From contig CANJVX010000002.1 in assembly GCA_947478405.1 (NCBI GenBank), forward strand, positions 124,001 to 188,000: a DNA stretch of 64,000 nt. Direction: 5' to 3'. Position numbers and translations under genes: made by a program. Origin of the DNA: Beijerinckiaceae bacterium. Its GTDB lineage: Bacteria > Pseudomonadota > Alphaproteobacteria > Rhizobiales > Beijerinckiaceae. The notes below the pieces were generated by a model that saw only the letters and a list, made by a program, of their open reading frames with translations, was not told where the DNA came from and searched no databases. This document shows positions 63,395-64,000 of the stretch, one piece after another (position 1 is the first letter of the stretch; every line of letters starts with the position of its first letter).

Positions 63395-64000
63395 GCGCGC
63401 GGGATGATGTCTTCGCCAATATTCGTCGCTCACTGGGCGTGAGCGGCAAGGAAGCCACACGCCGCGCTGGCGTGACGCAAAGGCTAGAAACCACGCCGCG
63501 TGGGCCAATCCCAGCGCGCGGGCAAGGCAGCCCAGCGGCACGGCTGGCAACATTCATCACAGAGGCCACGCGCGTCTCAGCCAGTGTGGTTGTGCTCAAC
63601 AATAAAGACGCCGTGCCTGATGAAGTCGCCCGCTTTCTGCGCGCAGCAAATCTGCCGCTGTCACTGAAGATGGGGCAAGACACGCGCCTGGCTGTGCTCA
63701 ATTGGAAGAGCGCCGGGCTAGATACATCAAACGGACCTTCTGATGGCAGCGATCTCAATGCCTTGAGCCATGCATTTGGTGGCGTGGCGGAAACGGGGTC
63801 GCTCGTTCTGCTTTCAGGGCCTGACAATCCGGTGACCCTGAATTTCCTGCCCGACAATCATTTTGTCGTGCTGAGCGCCGCTGATCTTGCCGCTGATCTG
63901 GAAAGCGTTGTCACCAAGCTCAAGCAGCATAGTGCTTTGCCACGCACGGTGAATATCATCACCGGCCCGTCGCGCTCGGCTGACATTGAACAAACGTTGT
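63391..64000 (+). CDS. lutC: L-lactate utilization LUD-domain protein LutC/LldG, truncated by window end
   Basis: ATG at 63391 overlapping lutB stop: MSARDDVFANIRRSLGVSGKEA...; AFGGVAETGSLVLLSGPDNPVTLNFLPDNHFVVL. Confidence 0.92.
   Translation, partial: MSARDDVFANIRRSLGVSGKEATRRAGVTQRLETTPRGPIPARGQGSPAARLATFITEATRVSASVVVLNNKDAVPDEVARFLRAANLPLSLKMGQDTRLAVLNWKSAGLDTSNGPSDGSDLNALSHAFGGVAETGSLVLLSGPDNPVTLNFLPDNHFVVLSAADLAADLESVVTKLKQHSALPRTVNIITGPSRSADIEQTL

Overview
The window reads as a GC-rich alphaproteobacterial (Rhizobiales-like) chromosome segment made almost entirely of core and housekeeping genes. I found no rRNA, tRNA, CRISPR array, transposase, integrase or phage module. Main gene blocks: thrB (truncated by the window start), EamA transporter, ispH; CPA2 antiporter and MATE transporter; ubiA, gshA, rsmE; a ferric iron ABC operon with an outer-membrane beta-barrel gene; cysQ-like, DUF4170, waaA, lpxK; a Ser/Thr kinase-USP fusion with a metallophosphoesterase; xseA and purD; tadA, rluB, rsmD, mutL; two M16 peptidases, lspA, ileS, ribF; a MacA/Lol-like ABC export operon; hisS; an SbmA/BacA-like ABC exporter; an ihfA-like gene; groESL with a perfect CIRCE element; a lone flippase and a MarR-like regulator; a histone H1-like Lys/Ala-rich protein; glcDEF, DUF3422 and lutABC (lutC truncated by the window end). 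The best items for follow-up are a ~85-100 bp palindromic intergenic repeat family (about 10 copies), a duplicated, hairpin-rich groEL 3' end, the kinase-USP/phosphoesterase pair, two repeat-built low-complexity basic proteins (RluB tails and the H1-like protein), and the glcDEF-DUF3422-lutABC cluster. I see no clear evidence of a wholly new multi-gene system. All family names come from reading the translations, not from database searches.
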